A stretch of 64,000 nt of DNA, from contig NZ_VOAK01000023.1 of NCBI RefSeq assembly GCF_007859075.1, forward strand, positions 124,001 through 188,000, written 5' to 3'. The translations under genes were made by a program, and so were the position numbers. The notes beneath the pieces are model-generated. The model made no database searches, had not been told where the DNA came from, and saw only the letters and a list, made by a program, of their open reading frames with translations. The stretch is from Gemmobacter aquaticus (GTDB lineage Bacteria; Pseudomonadota; Alphaproteobacteria; Rhodobacterales; Rhodobacteraceae). Of this stretch, positions 53,259 to 64,000 are shown piece after piece; position 1 is the stretch's first letter, and every line of letters starts with the position of its first letter.

Positions 53259-53627
53259 TTACTTCTTCTTGCCGGCGATCGGCTTCGCCGGGCCCTTGCG
53301 GGTACGGGCGTTGGTGTGGGTGCGCTGACCGCGAACCGGCAGGTTGCGACGGTGACGCAGGCCGCGGTAGCAGCCAAGGTCCATCAGACGCTTGATGTTC
53401 ATCGACACTTCACGGCGCAGGTCGCCCTCGACGGTGAAGTTGGCGTCGATGTATTCGCGGATCGCCAGCACTTCGGCATCCGAAAGCTGGTTCACGCGAC
53501 GTGCGCGATCGATGTTCAGGGCTTCGCAGACTTGCTCTGCAAAGAATGCCCCGATGCCGTGAATGTACTGGAGCGCGATCGGAACCCGTTTCGCGGTCGG
53601 GATGTTGACGCCAGCAATACGTGCCAC
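53259..53627 (-). CDS. rpsM: 30S ribosomal protein S13
   Basis: A 122-residue S13, starting [26 protein letters not shown] and ending with the basic tail [24 protein letters not shown] (shortened). It contacts 16S rRNA in the head and the P-site tRNA. It opens a sub-block (rpsM-rpsK-rpoA-rplQ) separated from adk by 212 bases with a strong terminator, so it may have its own promoter. Confidence 0.98.
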   Translation of the reverse strand: MARIAGVNIPTAKRVPIALQYIHGIGAFFAEQVCEALNIDRARRVNQLSDAEVLAIREYIDANFTVEGDLRREVSMNIKRLMDLGCYRGLRHRRNLPVRGQRTHTNARTRKGPAKPIAGKKK

Positions 53628-53756
53628 GCGTGTATTCCTTCATTGTTGCGGTTCCGTAATGCCAGAACCTTTTTTCACAACCCCGGCGCGGCGCGAGAGT
53701 GCATTAAACGCCACCCGGATCGACTATCCCTGCTCGATTCGCGCCAAAGGGCACAA

Positions 53757-53798
53757 AACAAAAGCCACGGACGATTCCCTTTCGGGACGCCGTGGCTT
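53757..53798 (-). terminator. Intrinsic terminator after adk, inside the superoperon
   Basis: AAGCCACGG (53762-53770) pairs with CCGTGGCTT (53790-53798); an inner stem CG...TCCC (53772-53779) with GGGA-CG (53784-53789) extends it around a 2-nt bulge to a TTTC loop. On the minus strand TTTTGTTTTGTG follows. This should end many transcripts coming from secY-adk. Confidence 0.85.
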
Positions 53799-53839
53799 AG
53801 GGGGTTTTGCGTCAACCGTCAAGGTGACGCGGACAAGAT

Positions 53840-54490
53840 TCACGACCTGTCAAGAACTTTCGCAACGGCGGCGGCCACGTCGTCCATCTCGGCCAGCCCG
53901 TCCACAGTCGCAAGCTGGCCCTTGGCATAGTAATAACCAACCAGGGGAGAGGTCTTCTTGTAGTATTCCATCAGCCGGGTTTTCAGGCTGTCCCCGTTGT
54001 CATCCGCGCGGCGCACCATCTTGTCGCTGCCGCAAGCGTCGCAGATGCCAGGCTTGGCGGTGGGCCGCGTCTGGTCGTGATAGACCGCGCCGCAGTTGCC
54101 ACAAGTGTAACGCCCGGTGATGCGCGCGACCAGCGCCGCGTCATCGACCTGCATCTCGATCACCGCATCAAGGCCCTGCCCTGTCTTTTCAAGCAGCGCA
54201 CCAAGCGCATCGGCCTGTTTCAGCGTGCGCGGGAAGCCGTCAAAGATGAAGCCGCCACCTGCATTGCCGGTGATCTTCTCTTCGATCAGGCCGATCACGA
54301 TCTCGTCGGTGACGAGACCGCCCTTGTCCATGACCTCGGCAACCTTGCGGCCCATCTCGCTGCCCGAGGATTTCGCCTCGCGCAGCATGTCGCCGGTGGA
54401 AAGCTGCACCATGTTGCGCTCGTCGACGAGACGCTTCGCCTGTGTTCCCTTGCCCGCGCCCGGAGGCCCGAGCAGAATGATATTCACCAT
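53840..54490 (-). CDS. adk: Adenylate kinase (zinc-binding LID type)
   Basis: A 216-residue enzyme converting ATP and AMP to two ADP. The P-loop is [14 protein letters not shown], the AMP site STGDMLREA and [14 protein letters not shown]. The LID contains four cysteines, C130 and C133 (CGNC) and C150 and C153 (CDAC), which bind zinc as in the Paracoccus and many Gram-positive enzymes. It lies 24 bases after secY, the usual order. Confidence 0.97.
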   Translation of the reverse strand: MVNIILLGPPGAGKGTQAKRLVDERNMVQLSTGDMLREAKSSGSEMGRKVAEVMDKGGLVTDEIVIGLIEEKITGNAGGGFIFDGFPRTLKQADALGALLEKTGQGLDAVIEMQVDDAALVARITGRYTCGNCGAVYHDQTRPTAKPGICDACGSDKMVRRADDNGDSLKTRLMEYYKKTSPLVGYYYAKGQLATVDGLAEMDDVAAAVAKVLDRS

Positions 54491-54514
54491 GGTGCTGCCC
54501 CTTCCCTGTACTTC

Positions 54515-55873
<1,359 letters not shown>

Positions 55874-55893
55874 ACGGATGCTCTTTCATGACA

Positions 55894-55925
55894 GCGCCGC
55901 CGTACCGTTTTCCGGTCGGCGGCGC
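55894..55925 (-). other. Stem-loop between rplO and secY
   Basis: GCGCCGCCG (55894-55902) and CGGCGGCGC (55917-55925) make a 9-bp stem that can extend through ACCG (55904-55907) with CGGT (55913-55916). It lies in the 99-base gap before secY. There is no T-run. Confidence 0.6.
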
Positions 55926-55972
55926 GGGAAAACTGTGCTCCCATGTAAGCGGTCTTTCGACCGCTCACAACC

Positions 55973-56449
55973 TTATTCAGCGGCTTCAGCAGCCACTTGT
56001 GCCACCGTCAGCTTGCCACCAGCGGCCGCAACCGCCTCGATAGCCGCTGCCGAGGCGCCGGTCACGGTGATCACCAGCTTCGAGGTGACAGCACCCTTGG
56101 CCAGAACGCGCACACCGTCCAGCTTGTACTTGGTCACACCGGCCGCGATCAGCGCGTCCTCGGTGATCTCAGCTGCGTTCAGCTTGCCAGCAGCCACGAA
56201 TTTCTCGATCAGGCCGAGGTTCACAACCGCATAGTGCAGTTTGTTCGGCTTGTTGAAGCCGCGCTTCGGCAGGCGGCGGTACAGCGGCATCTGGCCGCCC
56301 TCGTATCCACCGATGGCCACACCCGAACGCGATTTCTGACCCTTGATACCACGGCCAGCGGTCTTGCCCTTGCCCGAGCCCGGACCACGCGCCACGCGCT
56401 TCTGCTTGCGGGCCGCGCCGTCGTTGTCGCGAAGTTCATTCAGTTTCAT
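55973..56449 (-). CDS. rplO: 50S ribosomal protein L15
   Basis: A 158-residue L15: [43 protein letters not shown] (shortened) with the glycine-rich basic tail, then [24 protein letters not shown]. The length is slightly above the common 144, with an alanine-rich C-terminus usual in this group. It assembles late in the 50S. It is 179 bases behind rpmD, a gap holding two hairpins. Confidence 0.97.
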   Translation of the reverse strand: MKLNELRDNDGAARKQKRVARGPGSGKGKTAGRGIKGQKSRSGVAIGGYEGGQMPLYRRLPKRGFNKPNKLHYAVVNLGLIEKFVAAGKLNAAEITEDALIAAGVTKYKLDGVRVLAKGAVTSKLVITVTGASAAAIEAVAAAGGKLTVAQVAAEAAE

Positions 56450-56528
56450 GTCGCATACTCCTTGGCCGGAACGGCCCTACCTGCGACGGATGGGGCCAAC
56501 ACGGCATTTTTTGCTTGTTCAGAGGAAC

Positions 56529-56545
56529 CGCGGAACGATTCCGCG
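56529..56545 (-). other. Small hairpin downstream of rpmD
   Basis: CGCGGAA (56529-56535) and TTCCGCG (56539-56545) form a 7-bp stem with a CGA loop in the 179-base gap between rpmD and rplO. Confidence 0.4.
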
Positions 56546-56563
56546 CCCTCTACTAATAGCAAA

Positions 56564-56589
56564 GCGCGCGCGGTTCAACCCGCGCGCGC
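56564..56589 (-). other. GC-alternating stem-loop downstream of rpmD
   Basis: GCGCGCGCGG (56564-56573) and CCGCGCGCGC (56580-56589) form a 10-bp stem with a 6-nt loop about 40 bases after the rpmD stop. No T-run follows. Alternating GC could also adopt other structures. Confidence 0.5.
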
Positions 56590-56628
56590 CTTGATCTTCA
56601 TTCGTCTGCCTGCTCGCAGGCCGCAGGC

Positions 56629-56823
56629 TTAGCCGCGCTCTTCGACGATCTTCACGAGGTGCGAGATCGAGTTCACCATGCCGCGGACCGAAGGAGTATC
56701 CTCCAGCTCACGGGTGCGGTGCATCTTGTTCAGGCCAAGACCTTTGAGGGTCGCGGTCTGGATCGCAGGGCGGCGGGCAGCCGAGGCCACCTGTTTGACG
56801 ACGATGGTCTTCTTCGCGGTCAT
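56629..56823 (-). CDS. rpmD: 50S ribosomal protein L30
   Basis: A 64-residue L30: [54 protein letters not shown] (shortened) is the full fold. It lies 2 bases after rpsE in spc-operon order. Confidence 0.96.
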   Translation of the reverse strand: MTAKKTIVVKQVASAARRPAIQTATLKGLGLNKMHRTRELEDTPSVRGMVNSISHLVKIVEERG

Positions 56824-56825
56824 GA

Positions 56826-57401
56826 TCAGGCCTCCACTGCTTCAGCTTCGGGCTTCTTCAGGATCTCGGCCACTTTCTTGCCGCGACGCTGCGCGACCGA
56901 ACGGGGCGAGGATTCCTGCTTCAGGCCATCGATGGTGGCGCGGATCATGTTGTAGGGGTTCTGCGACCCCAGCGACTTGGCCACGACGTCCTGGATGCCA
57001 ACCATCTCGAACACGGCGCGCATCGGACCACCGGCGATGATGCCGGTACCCGCAACGGCCGAGCGCATCACGACCTTGCCGGCGCCATGGCGGCCTTCCA
57101 TGTCGTGGTGCAGGGTGCGGCTGTCCTTCAGCGGCACGCGGATCAGCGAGCGCTTGGCCTGTTCAGTGGCCTTGCGGATCGCCTCCGGCACCTCTTTGGC
57201 CTTGCCCTTGCCGAAGCCGACGCGACCACGCTGGTCACCGACCACGACCAGAGCTGCAAAGCCAAAGCGCTTGCCGCCCTTCACGGTTTTCGAAACGCGG
57301 TTGATCGCAACCAGACGGTCGGCGAATTCGGGAGTTTCCTCCCGAGCATCGCTGCGACGGTCCTCACGGCGGCCTTCCCGACGGTTTTCACGTTCTGCCA
57401 T
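56826..57401 (-). CDS. rpsE: 30S ribosomal protein S5
   Basis: A 191-residue S5. An N-terminal charged extension ([19 protein letters not shown]) precedes the conserved domain [32 protein letters not shown] (shortened), [23 protein letters not shown] and [36 protein letters not shown] (shortened). S5 affects decoding accuracy. It begins 11 bases after rplR. Confidence 0.97.
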   Translation of the reverse strand: MAERENRREGRREDRRSDAREETPEFADRLVAINRVSKTVKGGKRFGFAALVVVGDQRGRVGFGKGKAKEVPEAIRKATEQAKRSLIRVPLKDSRTLHHDMEGRHGAGKVVMRSAVAGTGIIAGGPMRAVFEMVGIQDVVAKSLGSQNPYNMIRATIDGLKQESSPRSVAQRRGKKVAEILKKPEAEAVEA

Positions 57402-57412
57402 TTTTCAACTCC

Positions 57413-57772
57413 TCAGAACTTCAGGCCGCCTTCACGGGCAGCATCGGCCAAAGCCTTGATCTTCCCGTGAAAGAGGAAACCACCGCGGTCAAAGTAGCAT
57501 GCTTCGACACCGGCCGCTTTCGCGCGTTCGGCAATCGTGGCGCCCACTTTGGCAGCGGCCTCCACGTTGTTCTTGCCGACGAAGCCCAGTTCTTTCTCGA
57601 GGGTCGAGGCAGAAGCGAGCGTCACACCGCGCACGTCGTCGATCAGCTGGACGCTGATGTTCTTGCTGGAACGGTGAACCGACAGACGCGCACGTCCGTT
57701 GGCCATCGCCTTCAGCTTGTTCCGGACGCGCTGGCGGCGCTTGAGGAACAGGTCTCTCTTGTTGTTCGCCAT
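57413..57772 (-). CDS. rplR: 50S ribosomal protein L18
   Basis: A 119-residue L18, beginning [23 protein letters not shown] and containing [20 protein letters not shown] and [28 protein letters not shown] (shortened). It binds 5S rRNA with L5. It lies in spc-operon order between rplF and rpsE. Confidence 0.97.
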   Translation of the reverse strand: MANNKRDLFLKRRQRVRNKLKAMANGRARLSVHRSSKNISVQLIDDVRGVTLASASTLEKELGFVGKNNVEAAAKVGATIAERAKAAGVEACYFDRGGFLFHGKIKALADAAREGGLKF

Positions 57773-57783
57773 CTTCGCTATCC

Positions 57784-58317
57784 TTACTTCTTCTTGCCTT
57801 CCTTGCGGAAGACGAACTCGTCTTTGTAGCGGATACCCTTGCCTTTATAGGGCTCGGGGCGCTTCCAATCACGAATGTTCGCTGCAACCTGACCAACAAG
57901 CTGTTGGTCGATGCCTTCCACAACGATTTCGGTCTGCTTCGGGGACGTGACGGTCACGCCCGTGGGCACGTCGAAGTTGACTTCATGCGAATAGCCCAGC
58001 GAGAGCTTCAGAACGTTGCCCTGCATCGCAGCGCGGTAACCCACGCCCTGGATTTCAAGCTCTTTCCGGAAGCCGGTGGTCACGCCGGTGACGAGGTTTT
58101 CGACCATCGAGCGGGCCATGCCCCACTGCTGACGGGCACGCTTGGACAGGCCACGCGGGGTGACCTTCAGCGCGCCGTCTTCCAGCGACAGCGTGACGTC
58201 GTCGGTCGCGGTGAAGGTACGGGTGCCCTTGGGGCCCTTCACTTCGACGGTCTGGCCCTTGACCTCTGCGGTCACGCCTTTCGGCAGGGCGACGGGTTTT
58301 TTGCCGATACGAGACAT
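57784..58317 (-). CDS. rplF: 50S ribosomal protein L6
   Basis: A 177-residue L6. I chose [14 protein letters not shown] at 58317, the universal N-terminus; upstream codons in the frame overlap rpsH and are not L6. [23 protein letters not shown] and [19 protein letters not shown] mark the two domains. It lies 10 bases after rpsH. Confidence 0.97.
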   Translation of the reverse strand: MSRIGKKPVALPKGVTAEVKGQTVEVKGPKGTRTFTATDDVTLSLEDGALKVTPRGLSKRARQQWGMARSMVENLVTGVTTGFRKELEIQGVGYRAAMQGNVLKLSLGYSHEVNFDVPTGVTVTSPKQTEIVVEGIDQQLVGQVAANIRDWKRPEPYKGKGIRYKDEFVFRKEGKKK

Positions 58318-58327
58318 ATAACCCTCC

Positions 58328-58726
58328 TCAGAACACGGTGCAGAGCACTTCGCCGCCAACATTGGCGGAGCGTGCAGCTGCATCGGACATGACGCCTTTC
58401 GGGGTCGAGATGATCGAGACGCCCAGGCCGTTGCGGACCGACGGGATCTCTTTCACGCCCATATAGACGCGACGGCCGGGTTTCGACACGCGCTTGACTT
58501 CGCGGATCACCGGTTCGCCTTCAAAGTACTTGAGCGAGATCACCAGCTCACCCTGACCATTTTCGGTCGAGGCGCGCTCGTAGCCGCGGATGTAGCCTTC
58601 CGAGGCCAGCACATCCAGAACCCAGGCACGAAGCTTGGAGGCCGGGGTGGTCACGGTCGATTTTCCGCGCGCCTGAGCGTTGCGGATGCGGGTCAGCATA
58701 TCGCCGAGAGGATCGTTCACAGACAT
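58328..58726 (-). CDS. rpsH: 30S ribosomal protein S8
   Basis: A 132-residue S8: [22 protein letters not shown], then [25 protein letters not shown] and the C-terminal [26 protein letters not shown] (shortened), with the GExLCxVF end of S8. It is the main regulator of the spc operon in E. coli. Confidence 0.97.
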   Translation of the reverse strand: MSVNDPLGDMLTRIRNAQARGKSTVTTPASKLRAWVLDVLASEGYIRGYERASTENGQGELVISLKYFEGEPVIREVKRVSKPGRRVYMGVKEIPSVRNGLGVSIISTPKGVMSDAAARSANVGGEVLCTVF

Positions 58727-58738
58727 GTTCGCTCCTCC

Positions 58739-59044
58739 TTACCAGCTCGACTTGACCATACCCGGGATCTGGCCGAACGAGGCCAGTTCACGCAGCATGA
58801 TCCGCGACAGTTTGAGCTTACGGTAGTAAGCGTGGGGACGACCGGTCAGCTGGCAACGGTTGTGCAGCCGGGTCGCCGACGAATTGCGGGGCAGTTGCGC
58901 CAGTTTCTGGGCGGCGGCGAAACGCTCGGCCACGGGCAGATCCTGGTTGGCGATGACCACTTTGAGAGCAGCGCGCTTGGCGGCATAGACGTCCACCAGA
59001 TGCTGACGCTTCTTCTCGCGTTCGATCATGGATTTTTTAGCCAT
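58739..59044 (-). CDS. rpsN: 30S ribosomal protein S14 (zinc-free type)
   Basis: A 101-residue S14 of the C-minus form, without CxxC pairs: [67 protein letters not shown] (shortened). It lies 18 bases after rplE. Confidence 0.97.
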   Translation of the reverse strand: MAKKSMIEREKKRQHLVDVYAAKRAALKVVIANQDLPVAERFAAAQKLAQLPRNSSATRLHNRCQLTGRPHAYYRKLKLSRIMLRELASFGQIPGMVKSSW

Positions 59045-59062
59045 AATGATTTCCTCGCGCGA

Positions 59063-59623
59063 TCAGCTGGAGAACGGCATGTTGAAGTGCTTCAGCAGCG
59101 ACTTCGCTTCGGCGTCGGTCTTGGCGTTGGTGCAGATGATGATGTCCATACCCAGAACGTCGTCGATCTTGTCGAAGTCGATCTCGGGGAACACGATCTG
59201 TTCCTTGAGCCCCATGGCGTAGTTGCCACGGCCGTCGAACGAGGTGCCTTTCACGCCGCGGAAGTCGCGGACGCGCGGCAGGGCCACGTTGATCAGACGA
59301 TCAAGGAATTCATACATCTGGTCGCCACGAAGGGTGACCTTGCAGCCAAGCGGCATTTCCTCACGGACGCGGAAGCCGGCGATCGACTTCTTGGCGTTGG
59401 TGATGACAGCCTTCTGACCCGCGATCAGCGTCAGCTGCTCAGCGGCAGCTTTCACCTTCTTGGTGTCCTTGACGGCTTCGCCGACGCCCATGTTCAGGAC
59501 GATCTTGTCCAGACGCGGGATCTGCATGTCGTTCTTGTAGCCGAACTCTTCCTTGAGTGCGGCACGGATCTTGGCCTTGTACTCGGCCTTCAGACGCGGG
59601 GTGTATTGAGCAGCGTCGAGCAT
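59063..59623 (-). CDS. rplE: 50S ribosomal protein L5
   Basis: A 186-residue L5: [29 protein letters not shown] (shortened), [33 protein letters not shown] (shortened), and the C-terminal [28 protein letters not shown]. It binds 5S rRNA and P-site tRNA. Its start shares one base with the rplX stop (TGATG). Confidence 0.97.
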   Translation of the reverse strand: MLDAAQYTPRLKAEYKAKIRAALKEEFGYKNDMQIPRLDKIVLNMGVGEAVKDTKKVKAAAEQLTLIAGQKAVITNAKKSIAGFRVREEMPLGCKVTLRGDQMYEFLDRLINVALPRVRDFRGVKGTSFDGRGNYAMGLKEQIVFPEIDFDKIDDVLGMDIIICTNAKTDAEAKSLLKHFNMPFSS

Positions 59624-59928
59624 CAGATCACGTCCCCCGTGGTCTTGGCGTAACGCACCTTCTGATCGCCTTCCATGCGGAAGCCGACGCGGGTGGGTTT
59701 ACCATTCTTGTCAACGATCGCGAGGTTCGACAGATCGATCGGCATCGCCTTGGCAATGCGGCCGCCCTGCGAGGCTTGCGACTGCTTGGTGTGACGGATG
59801 GCGATGTTCACGCCATCGACAACGGCCTTGTTCGCCGACGGGTTCACCGAGGTGATCTCGCCTTGCTTGCCCTTGTCCTTACCGGCCAGGACGACGACCT
59901 TGTCGCCTTTTTTCAGTTTCGCAGCCAT
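59623..59928 (-). CDS. rplX: 50S ribosomal protein L24
   Basis: A 101-residue L24 with the KOW start: [21 protein letters not shown] and [23 protein letters not shown]. It is an assembly initiator of the 50S. It begins one base after rplN and is coupled to rplE. Confidence 0.97.
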   Translation of the reverse strand: MAAKLKKGDKVVVLAGKDKGKQGEITSVNPSANKAVVDGVNIAIRHTKQSQASQGGRIAKAMPIDLSNLAIVDKNGKPTRVGFRMEGDQKVRYAKTTGDVI

Positions 59929-59929
59929 A

Positions 59930-60298
59930 TCACAGCACCTCCGGCGCCAGCGAGATGATCTTCATGAAGTTCTTCGCACGCAGCTCGCGCACGACCGGCC
60001 CGAAGATACGGGTACCGACCGGTTCACCCTGGTTGTTCAGGATGACGGCGGCATTGCGGTCGAAACGGATCGAGGTGCCGTCTTCACGGCGAACTTCTTT
60101 CGCGGTGCGAACGACGACGGCCTTGCGGACATCACCCTTCTTCACGCGACCTTTCGGAATCGCCTCCTTGACCGACACCACGATGATGTCGCCCACGGAT
60201 GCGTAGCGGCGGTGCGAACCGCCCAGAACCTTGATGCACTGAACTCGGCGTGCGCCGGAGTTGTCAGCGACATCCAGATTGGTCTGCATCTGGATCAT
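59930..60298 (-). CDS. rplN: 50S ribosomal protein L14
   Basis: A 122-residue L14: [28 protein letters not shown] (shortened), then [25 protein letters not shown] and the C-terminal [23 protein letters not shown]. It lies 90 bases after rpsQ; the gap holds a weak 6-bp hairpin (CGTTCA 60349-60354, TGAACG 60359-60364). Confidence 0.98.
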   Translation of the reverse strand: MIQMQTNLDVADNSGARRVQCIKVLGGSHRRYASVGDIIVVSVKEAIPKGRVKKGDVRKAVVVRTAKEVRREDGTSIRFDRNAAVILNNQGEPVGTRIFGPVVRELRAKNFMKIISLAPEVL

Positions 60299-60388
60299 TT
60301 GGTTTCTCCCGACCTTTGGGGCGGCTGATCAGCACCACCCCAGGGTTTCGTTCAAGTCTGAACGATGGGCCAAAGTCCGAGCCGAGGC

Positions 60389-60622
60389 TCAGGCTTCGAC
60401 TACCACCGTCCAGCGCTTCGTTTTCGAGATCGGCGCGCACTCTTCGATGCGAACAGTGTCACCAACCTTGAACTTGTTGTCCGCATCGTGAGCGCGATAT
60501 TTCTTCGACTTACGAACGGTCTTTTGCAGCAGCGGGTGCTTGAAGCGGCGCTCGACGAGGACGGTGATCGTCTGCTCGTTCTTGTCCGAGGTCACGACAC
60601 CCTGCAGGATACGCTTCGGCAT
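60389..60622 (-). CDS. rpsQ: 30S ribosomal protein S17
   Basis: A 77-residue S17: [32 protein letters not shown] (shortened) and [17 protein letters not shown]. It binds 16S rRNA early in assembly. It is 11 bases after rpmC. Confidence 0.97.
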   Translation of the reverse strand: MPKRILQGVVTSDKNEQTITVLVERRFKHPLLQKTVRKSKKYRAHDADNKFKVGDTVRIEECAPISKTKRWTVVVEA

Positions 60623-60633
60623 GTGTCTTCTCC

Positions 60634-60837
60634 TCAGTTCGCCGCCGCTTCAGCGGCTTTCTGGTTCAGCACCGTCTTGATGCGCGCAACTTCCTTGCGG
60701 ACAATGCGCATGCGGGCGGTGTTCTCAAGCTGGCCGGTCGCTTGTTGGAAGCGCAGGTTGAACGCCTCCTTCTTCAGCGCCACAAGCTCTTCACGCAGAG
60801 CTTCAGGCGTCTTGGCCTTGAGTTCCTTGGCGGACAT
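60634..60837 (-). CDS. rpmC: 50S ribosomal protein L29
   Basis: A 67-residue L29. The MSAKELKAK start at 60837 is chosen because the purine-rich AAAAGGAAAAGG ahead of it is its ribosome site; the ATG at 60861 would translate that site as KRKRR. The conserved [44 protein letters not shown] (shortened) follows. It stands 235 bases after rplP, an unusually long gap. Confidence 0.95.
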   Translation of the reverse strand: MSAKELKAKTPEALREELVALKKEAFNLRFQQATGQLENTARMRIVRKEVARIKTVLNQKAAEAAAN

Positions 60838-61013
60838 TCGCCTTTTCCTTTTCTCAATCACCAGAGGGCCCCTGTCCGAAATGCAGGGTGACCTTGAACC
60901 TGGTGGATCAATGATAGACCGACGATTCCGAGTCGCCCCGGAACCGCAGGATGCGTCCCTCTACAGGAGAGGGGGTGCAAGGGCAAGGGAAAGTTTTCCC
61001 CACCCCCCAATGA

Positions 61014-61043
61014 AGAAAGGCCCTGCAGGTGCAGGGCCTTTCT
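61014..61043 (-). terminator. Strong hairpin between rplP and rpmC
   Basis: AGAAAGGCCCTGC (61014-61026) and GCAGGGCCTTTCT (61031-61043) form a 13-bp perfect stem with a 4-nt loop, 30 bases after the rplP stop. The sequence after it on the minus strand (TCATTGGG) has few T. A partial terminator or an RNA processing/stability element is likely. Confidence 0.65.
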
Positions 61044-61072
61044 CAAGACGGCGGGGATCGCTCCCCTGCCCC

Positions 61073-61486
61073 TTACCAGTCTTCGCGGGCCACGATGCGG
61101 GTGGTGACCGGCAGCTTCATGGCGCCAAGACGCAGCGCTTCACGGGCGATCAACTCGCCCACGCCGTCGATCTCGAACATGATCCGGCCGGGCTTGACCT
61201 TGGCGACCCACCGGTCGACCGAGCCCTTGCCCTTACCCATACGCACTTCGGTCGGCTTCGACGACACCGGAACATCCGGGAAAATCCGGATCCAGACCCG
61301 GCCCTGACGCTTCATGTGACGGGTGATCGCACGACGCGCGGCTTCGATCTGGCGCGCGGTCACGCGCTCAGGCTCGGTTGCCTTCAGGGCAAAGGTGCCG
61401 AAGTTCAGGGCGAAACCGCCCTTGGCTTCGCCGTGGATGCGGCCCTTGTGCTGTTTGCGGAACTTCGTCCGTTTCGGTTGCAGCAT
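61073..61486 (-). CDS. rplP: 50S ribosomal protein L16
   Basis: A 137-residue L16: [24 protein letters not shown], then [45 protein letters not shown] (shortened). It lies near the A site and peptidyl-transferase centre. It is 14 bases after rpsC. Confidence 0.97.
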   Translation of the reverse strand: MLQPKRTKFRKQHKGRIHGEAKGGFALNFGTFALKATEPERVTARQIEAARRAITRHMKRQGRVWIRIFPDVPVSSKPTEVRMGKGKGSVDRWVAKVKPGRIMFEIDGVGELIAREALRLGAMKLPVTTRIVAREDW

Positions 61487-61500
61487 CTCTCTCTACTCCC

Positions 61501-62211
61501 TTAAGCGCGTTCGCGCTCGCGCCGCTGCGGACGAGGAGACGGAGTCTCTTCGGACAGACGACGGTCATGCGCTTGCGGATCATGCTCAAGGATTTCGCCT
61601 TTGAAGATCCAGACCTTCACCCCGATGATCCCGTAAGGGGTCGAGGCTTCCGACAGAGCATAGTCGATGTCGGCACGCAGGGTATGCAGCGGCACGCGGC
61701 CTTCGCGATACCATTCGGTCCGCGCGATCTCGGCACCGCCAAGGCGGCCAGAGACGTTCACACGGATGCCGAGGGCGCCCATACGCATCGCGTTCTGCAC
61801 GCCACGCTTCATGGCGCGGCGGAAGGACACGCGACGTTCCATCTGCTGGGCGATCGACTCGGCCACCAGCTGGGCGTCAAGCTCGGGCTTGCGCACTTCG
61901 ACGATGTTGAGGTGCAGTTCCGACGCGGTGAACTTCGCAAGCTTCTTGCGCAGCCCCTCGATGTCGGCGCCCTTCTTGCCGATGATCACGCCCGGGCGCG
62001 CGGTGTGAATGGTCACACGGCATTTCCGGTGCGGACGCTCGATGATCACTTTCGACACGCCAGCCTGCTTGCACTCTTCGTGCACGAACTCGCGGATCTT
62101 GAGATCCTCGAGCAGCAGGTTGCCGTAGTCTTTCGAATCGGCGAACCAACGGCTGTCCCAGGTGCGGTTGACCTGAAGACGCATCCCGATCGGGTTGACC
62201 TTCTGACCCAT
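61501..62211 (-). CDS. rpsC: 30S ribosomal protein S3
   Basis: A 236-residue S3. [23 protein letters not shown] is the universal N-terminus, starting at 62211 with a one-base overlap with the rplV stop (TAATG). The KH domain has [23 protein letters not shown] and the C-terminal domain has [35 protein letters not shown] (shortened). The C-terminal tail is rich in arginine and glutamate. Confidence 0.97.
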   Translation of the reverse strand: MGQKVNPIGMRLQVNRTWDSRWFADSKDYGNLLLEDLKIREFVHEECKQAGVSKVIIERPHRKCRVTIHTARPGVIIGKKGADIEGLRKKLAKFTASELHLNIVEVRKPELDAQLVAESIAQQMERRVSFRRAMKRGVQNAMRMGALGIRVNVSGRLGGAEIARTEWYREGRVPLHTLRADIDYALSEASTPYGIIGVKVWIFKGEILEHDPQAHDRRLSEETPSPRPQRRERERA

Positions 62212-62591
62212 TACGCAGTCTCCCCTTTCTGACGCACCTTGATGGTGATTTCCGAGAACGGCTTCATGATCTTGCCGAACCGGCCACGTGCACGCGGACG
62301 ACCGCGTTTCATCACCAGGTTCTTGCCACACCAGGCTTCGGCAACCACCAGCTCGTCAACGTCGAGGCCGTGGTTGTTTTCAGCATTGGCGATGGCCGAC
62401 TGCAGGCACTTCAGAACGTCTTGCGCGATCCGCTTCTTCGAGAAGGTCAGATCGGCAATTGCCTTTTCGACCTTCTTGCCGCGGATCAGGCCGGCGACGA
62501 GATTGAGTTTCTGCGGCGAGGTGCGAAGCATGCGGGCCTTGGCCAGCGCTTCGTTGTCCGCCACGCGGCGCGGATTCTTTTCCTTACCCAT
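62211..62591 (-). CDS. rplV: 50S ribosomal protein L22
   Basis: A 126-residue L22: [31 protein letters not shown] (numbering from 20; shortened), [38 protein letters not shown] (shortened). The extended beta loop lines the exit tunnel. It lies 3 bases after rpsS. Confidence 0.97.
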   Translation of the reverse strand: MGKEKNPRRVADNEALAKARMLRTSPQKLNLVAGLIRGKKVEKAIADLTFSKKRIAQDVLKCLQSAIANAENNHGLDVDELVVAEAWCGKNLVMKRGRPRARGRFGKIMKPFSEITIKVRQKGETA

Positions 62592-62594
62592 GGC

Positions 62595-62873
62595 TTACTT
62601 CCTCTTGGCTTTCTTGTCGGCCGCGTGACCATAATAGGTCCGGGTCGGCGAGTACTCGCCGAACTTCTGGCCAATCATTTCTTCGGTCACCGCGACGGGG
62701 ATGTGCTTCTTGCCGTTGTAGACGGCGAAGGTCAGACCCACGAATTGCGGCAGGATGGTCGAACGACGCGACCAGATCTTGATCACTTCGCTCTTGCCCG
62801 ACTCGCGTGCCTTTTCCGCTTTCTTCAGCAGATAGGCATCGACGAAGGGGCCTTTCCAGATAGAACGCGACAT
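62595..62873 (-). CDS. rpsS: 30S ribosomal protein S19
   Basis: A 92-residue S19: [49 protein letters not shown] (shortened) and [33 protein letters not shown] (shortened). It sits in the 30S head with S13. It lies 3 bases after rplB. Confidence 0.98.
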   Translation of the reverse strand: MSRSIWKGPFVDAYLLKKAEKARESGKSEVIKIWSRRSTILPQFVGLTFAVYNGKKHIPVAVTEEMIGQKFGEYSPTRTYYGHAADKKAKRK

Positions 62874-62876
62874 GGA

Positions 62877-63713
62877 TTAACGCCCCTTCTTCGCATTGCG
62901 CGACCGGACAATGTACTTGTCGGTCTGCTTGTTCTTGCGGGTCTTGTTGCCCTTGGTGCCCTTGCCCCACGGAGTAACCGGGTGGCGGCCACCGGAGGTG
63001 CGGCCCTCACCACCACCATGCGGGTGGTCGATCGGGTTCATCGCAACGCCGCGAACGGTCGGACGAACGCCATAGTGGCGCATACGACCGGCTTTACCGA
63101 AGTTCTGGTTCGAGTTGTCGGGGTTCGACACGGCACCAACGGTGGCCATGCATTCTTGACGGACCATGCGCAGTTCGCCCGAGGACAGGCGGATCTGGGC
63201 GTAGCCACCATCACGGCCGACGAACTGGGCATAGGTGCCTGCGGCACGGGCCAGCTGGCCGCCCTTGCCGGGCTTCAGTTCGACGTTGTGGACGATGGTA
63301 CCGATCGGCATGCCCGAGAAGGGCATCGCGTTTCCGGGCTTCACGTCGGTCTTGGCGCCGGCGACAACGGTGTCACCAACGGCCAGACGCTGCGGCGCCA
63401 GGATGTAGGCCAGTTCGCCATCGTTGTATTTCACGAGAGCGATGAAGGCGGTACGGTTCGGATCGTATTCGATCCGCTCGACGACCGCCGGAACGTCGAA
63501 CTTGCGACGTTTGAAATCGACAACGCGGTAGAGACGCTTCGCGCCACCACCCTTGTGCCACATCGTGACGCGTCCGGTGTTGTTGCGGCCACCCGTCTTG
63601 GTCAGACCCTCGGTGAGGGCTTTGACGGGACGACCTTTCCACAGCTCCGAACGGTCGATCAGAACCAGCCCACGCTGGCCAGGCGTCGTCGGCTTATACG
63701 ACTTAAGTGCCAT
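62877..63713 (-). CDS. rplB: 50S ribosomal protein L2
   Basis: A 278-residue L2: [29 protein letters not shown] (shortened), [20 protein letters not shown], and the C-terminal [35 protein letters not shown] (shortened) with the conserved histidine near the peptidyl-transferase centre. It is 173 bases after rplW, a gap with a hairpin. Confidence 0.98.
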   Translation of the reverse strand: MALKSYKPTTPGQRGLVLIDRSELWKGRPVKALTEGLTKTGGRNNTGRVTMWHKGGGAKRLYRVVDFKRRKFDVPAVVERIEYDPNRTAFIALVKYNDGELAYILAPQRLAVGDTVVAGAKTDVKPGNAMPFSGMPIGTIVHNVELKPGKGGQLARAAGTYAQFVGRDGGYAQIRLSSGELRMVRQECMATVGAVSNPDNSNQNFGKAGRMRHYGVRPTVRGVAMNPIDHPHGGGEGRTSGGRHPVTPWGKGTKGNKTRKNKQTDKYIVRSRNAKKGR

Positions 63714-63843
63714 GCTTTCTGTCTTCCGTTTGCTTGCGCATGGCGCCCCTTGTCCTGTTGCCAGTCGCGGGTCGCTGTCGCGCGGTTGAAGGGCTCCGAA
63801 GATCCCCGGTGAAATGCGTAATCACTGATTCCGCAAAAGACCG

Positions 63844-63867
63844 GCGGCCCCGGAAAGCCGGGGCCGC
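63844..63867 (-). other. Stem-loop between rplW and rplB
   Basis: GCGGCCCCGG (63844-63853) and CCGGGGCCGC (63858-63867) form a 10-bp stem with an AAAG loop, 20 bases after the rplW stop. There is no T-run. Confidence 0.6.
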
Positions 63868-63886
63868 GCGATTCGTGGGCCTTCTA

Positions 63887-64000
63887 TCAGAGGCCCGAGG
63901 CCACGTCGATAGAGTTCCCCTCTTCGAGGATCACATAGGCCTTCTTCTTGTCGCTACGCTCGCCGGGGCGACCGCGGAAGCGTTTGACCTTGCCTTTCGA
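63887..64000 (-). CDS. rplW: 50S ribosomal protein L23, C-terminal part
   Basis: Only the last 37 codons are inside the window: [35 protein letters not shown] then TGA (shortened here to [18 protein letters not shown] and [14 protein letters not shown]). This matches the C-terminal end of L23, the exit-tunnel protein that docks trigger factor and SRP. It precedes rplB as in the S10 operon; the start lies beyond base 64000. Confidence 0.92.
   Translation of the reverse strand, partial: SKGKVKRFRGRPGERSDKKKAYVILEEGNSIDVASGL

Overview
The window is GC-rich, densely coding DNA from an alphaproteobacterium, most likely a member of the Rhodobacteraceae/Paracoccaceae (Rhodobacter-like). The pointers are a complete bztABCD glutamate/aspartate transporter, an ATP12 F1-ATPase assembly chaperone, a zinc-type adenylate kinase, a spike base protein of the kind found in Rhodobacter gene transfer agents, a LuxR-LuxI pair, and the ribosomal gene order rplW to rplQ with secY-adk but without infA or rpmJ. 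No rRNA, tRNA, CRISPR array, integrase or transposase was recognised.

Layout. (1) 1-7318: cell-surface carbohydrate genes. A GT2-GT9 fusion glycosyltransferase (5' end outside the window) faces an AGE-type epimerase, a heptose bisphosphate phosphatase (gmhB) and hldE; next come a small tandem-repeat protein and a GT90 (CAP10-like) glycosyltransferase with more AT-rich sequence. (2) 7596-9009: a translationally coupled trio of phage/gene-transfer-agent spike genes, isolated from any other phage gene. (3) 9107-15333: an FAD amine oxidase-like protein and a HlyD / RbbA-like / YhhJ-like ABC export system. (4) 15596-19049: the NAD de novo operon nadA-nadB-nadC. (5) 19075-24468: an RND efflux adaptor and pump coupled to an MFS protein. 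(6) 24577-31426: an AbgT transporter divergent from an SLC13-type permease, an M20 peptidase and a membrane-anchored beta-helix protein.

(7) 31546-38140: ttcA, then yidC and a tightly overlapping chain (MOSC protein, engB, crcB, RluC-type pseudouridine synthase) followed by the ATP12 chaperone. (8) 38373-42883: bztABCD, preceded by a perfect 12-bp palindrome. (9) 43003-45898: SixA-like phosphatase, a two-cluster ferredoxin, argB, and an SDR oxidoreductase on the other strand. (10) 45910-46970: an AT-rich islet with one unknown protein carrying a C-terminal membrane segment. (11) 46974-51042: luxR-luxI-degP-like-rarA on the minus strand. (12) 51172-64000: the ribosomal protein/secY/adk/rpoA superoperon on the minus strand, cut off inside rplW.

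The most interesting material is the orphan spike trio lying beside polysaccharide genes, with a quorum-sensing pair about 41 kb away (in Rhodobacter capsulatus, gene transfer agent spikes, capsule receptor and quorum sensing are functionally linked); the AT-rich islet gene; the beta-helix membrane protein; a GmhB lacking most zinc ligands; and the regular occurrence of strong stem-loops in every long intercistronic gap of the ribosomal superoperon.
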